DNA from: JAQUSX01 sp035446985
GTDB taxonomy: Bacteria; Bacillota; Clostridia; Christensenellales; CAG-314
DNA length: 7,193 nt
Reading direction: 5' to 3'
Assembly (NCBI GenBank): GCA_035446985.1
Contig: DAOTGG010000049.1
Coordinates: forward strand, 1-7,193
Part shown: positions 6,480-7,193 of the stretch, one piece after another
How positions within the stretch are numbered: position 1 is the stretch's first letter
Layout: every line of letters starts with the position of its first letter
The notes under the pieces: model-generated
Seen by the model: the letters and a program-made list of their open reading frames with translations, nothing else
What the model was told of the DNA's origin: nothing
The model's database searches: none
Translations under genes and position numbers: made by a program

Positions 6480-7193
6480 TTAGTTAGCGGACTTAAATCC
6501 GTTGAATATTTTGTACAGCACAAGATACAGCGGCGCGGAGCCGAATATCGTGGCAAGCAAGAGTAAAACTTCTTCTCGATTAAGCGCAACGTAATCGAAA
6601 AATCCGCCGAAAAATATCGTTCCGAATACGAGCATAACAGCGATACCGATAAGCAGATAAACTTTCCACGGTCTTGTCGGTTTGCACGCCATATACAGAG
6701 CGTAAAATCCGCAGAAAGTGTACGCTATCGCAGCTATTGTCACTAGGCTTTCCTGCGTTGCGGGTAATCCGCTTTTTGCTTGGAAAGCATACAAAAACAT
6801 AGTGACGGTGAAGAAAGTAATACTTGCGGGCAAACTTCGTTTAAATACGTTCACCAAAAAATGCCCTTTGATAACGCTTGTATTTGGCTGCAATGACAGC
6901 ATTACGCTCGACAGTCCCACTATCACCGTTTCGAGCATCAAAATATTAGTCATTTTGTACGGATAATAATAACTTTTGCTAAACGCCATGTCCATTATGA
7001 TAATAAACATCATTAGCGCGATTGTGTAAACAGTCTTCATAAAGAACATTGAAGAAGCGTTTTGTATGTTATTGACCACGCGTCTGCCTTCCGCAACTAC
7101 TTTCGGCAAACTCGAAAAATTGTCGTCCATAAGCACTAGGTGCGAAACGTTGCGGGCAGCGTCTGACCCCGACGCCATAGCGATAGAAGTGTC
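6480..7193 (-). CDS. P-type cation ATPase, C-terminal part (5' end outside window)
   Basis: The frame is open to the right edge; 237 residues are visible and the start is outside. The fragment opens at the end of the HAD phosphorylation domain: DTSIAMASGSDAARN (1-15), then LVLMDDNFSSLPKVVAEGRR (19-38), the conserved block just before transmembrane helix 5 of P-type ATPases. Six hydrophobic helices follow at about 49-71, 81-101, 120-137, 148-169, 176-195 and 206-229, matching TM5-TM10. The wording of the IAMASGSDAARN block is typical of the HAD-IC P-type ATPases related to mycobacterial CtpE, a proposed calcium transporter. The ion cannot be decided here because the TM4 motif, the DKTG phosphorylation site and the GDGxND motif are off the window. 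It is the most upstream visible gene of the long minus-strand run. Confidence 0.92.
   Translation of the reverse strand, partial: DTSIAMASGSDAARNVSHLVLMDDNFSSLPKVVAEGRRVVNNIQNASSMFFMKTVYTIALMMFIIIMDMAFSKSYYYPYKMTNILMLETVIVGLSSVMLSLQPNTSVIKGHFLVNVFKRSLPASITFFTVTMFLYAFQAKSGLPATQESLVTIAAIAYTFCGFYALYMACKPTRPWKVYLLIGIAVMLVFGTIFFGGFFDYVALNREEVLLLLATIFGSAPLYLVLYKIFNGFKSAN

Noticed and set aside
1..7193. Mobile element, CRISPR array, prophage or defence island
   Set aside because: No transposase, integrase, direct-repeat array, terminal inverted repeats or known defence gene is visible; all recognisable genes are ordinary chromosomal families.

Overview
This is an AT-rich window with strong Shine-Dalgarno sites (AAGGAG or GGAGG, 5-9 nt before ATG), U-tailed hairpin terminators and genes packed 20-30 nt apart or overlapping. 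That architecture, with the YdiF/Uup-like ABC-F ATPase and the M3 oligoendopeptidase, points to a low-GC Firmicutes/Clostridia-type bacterium. The taxonomic call is inference; the window holds no rRNA or marker gene.

Layout: positions 1-294 carry the 3' end of an unrecognised plus-strand gene. A hairpin at 317-342 with T-runs on both sides separates it from convergent minus-strand genes. Reading the minus strand from right to left, the window opens with the C-terminal third of a P-type cation ATPase (7193-6480). It is followed by an ABC-F ATPase (6449-4545), a FabG-like short-chain dehydrogenase/reductase (4522-3806), a membrane-anchored alpha/beta hydrolase (3704-2769) and an M3-family oligoendopeptidase (2772-1099). 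A terminator at 1046-1074 ends this run. A good sigma-A-type promoter (1033-1005) then drives two small tandem paralogues, each a four-cysteine zinc ribbon fused to two membrane helices (982-659 and 633-355), which end at the shared hairpin.

The five large minus-strand genes form one probable transcription unit: no terminator is visible between them, and the hydrolase and peptidase genes overlap by 4 bp (ATGA). The 101-nt gap before the hydrolase gene is the only place where an internal promoter would fit. The functions look like ordinary cell physiology (cation transport, ribosome-associated ABC-F ATPase, lipid or small-molecule redox, ester hydrolysis, peptide turnover) rather than one dedicated pathway. 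Two genes have better start codons downstream of their longest open frames: the hydrolase at 3704 and the larger zinc-ribbon protein at 982.

I found no CRISPR array, insertion sequence, tRNA, riboswitch, phage gene or defence system, and no gene-free stretch above about 120 bases. I do not see a convincing undescribed system. The items most worth a second look are the tandem zinc-ribbon membrane proteins, the reductase with altered cofactor motifs, and the unrecognised partial gene at the left edge.
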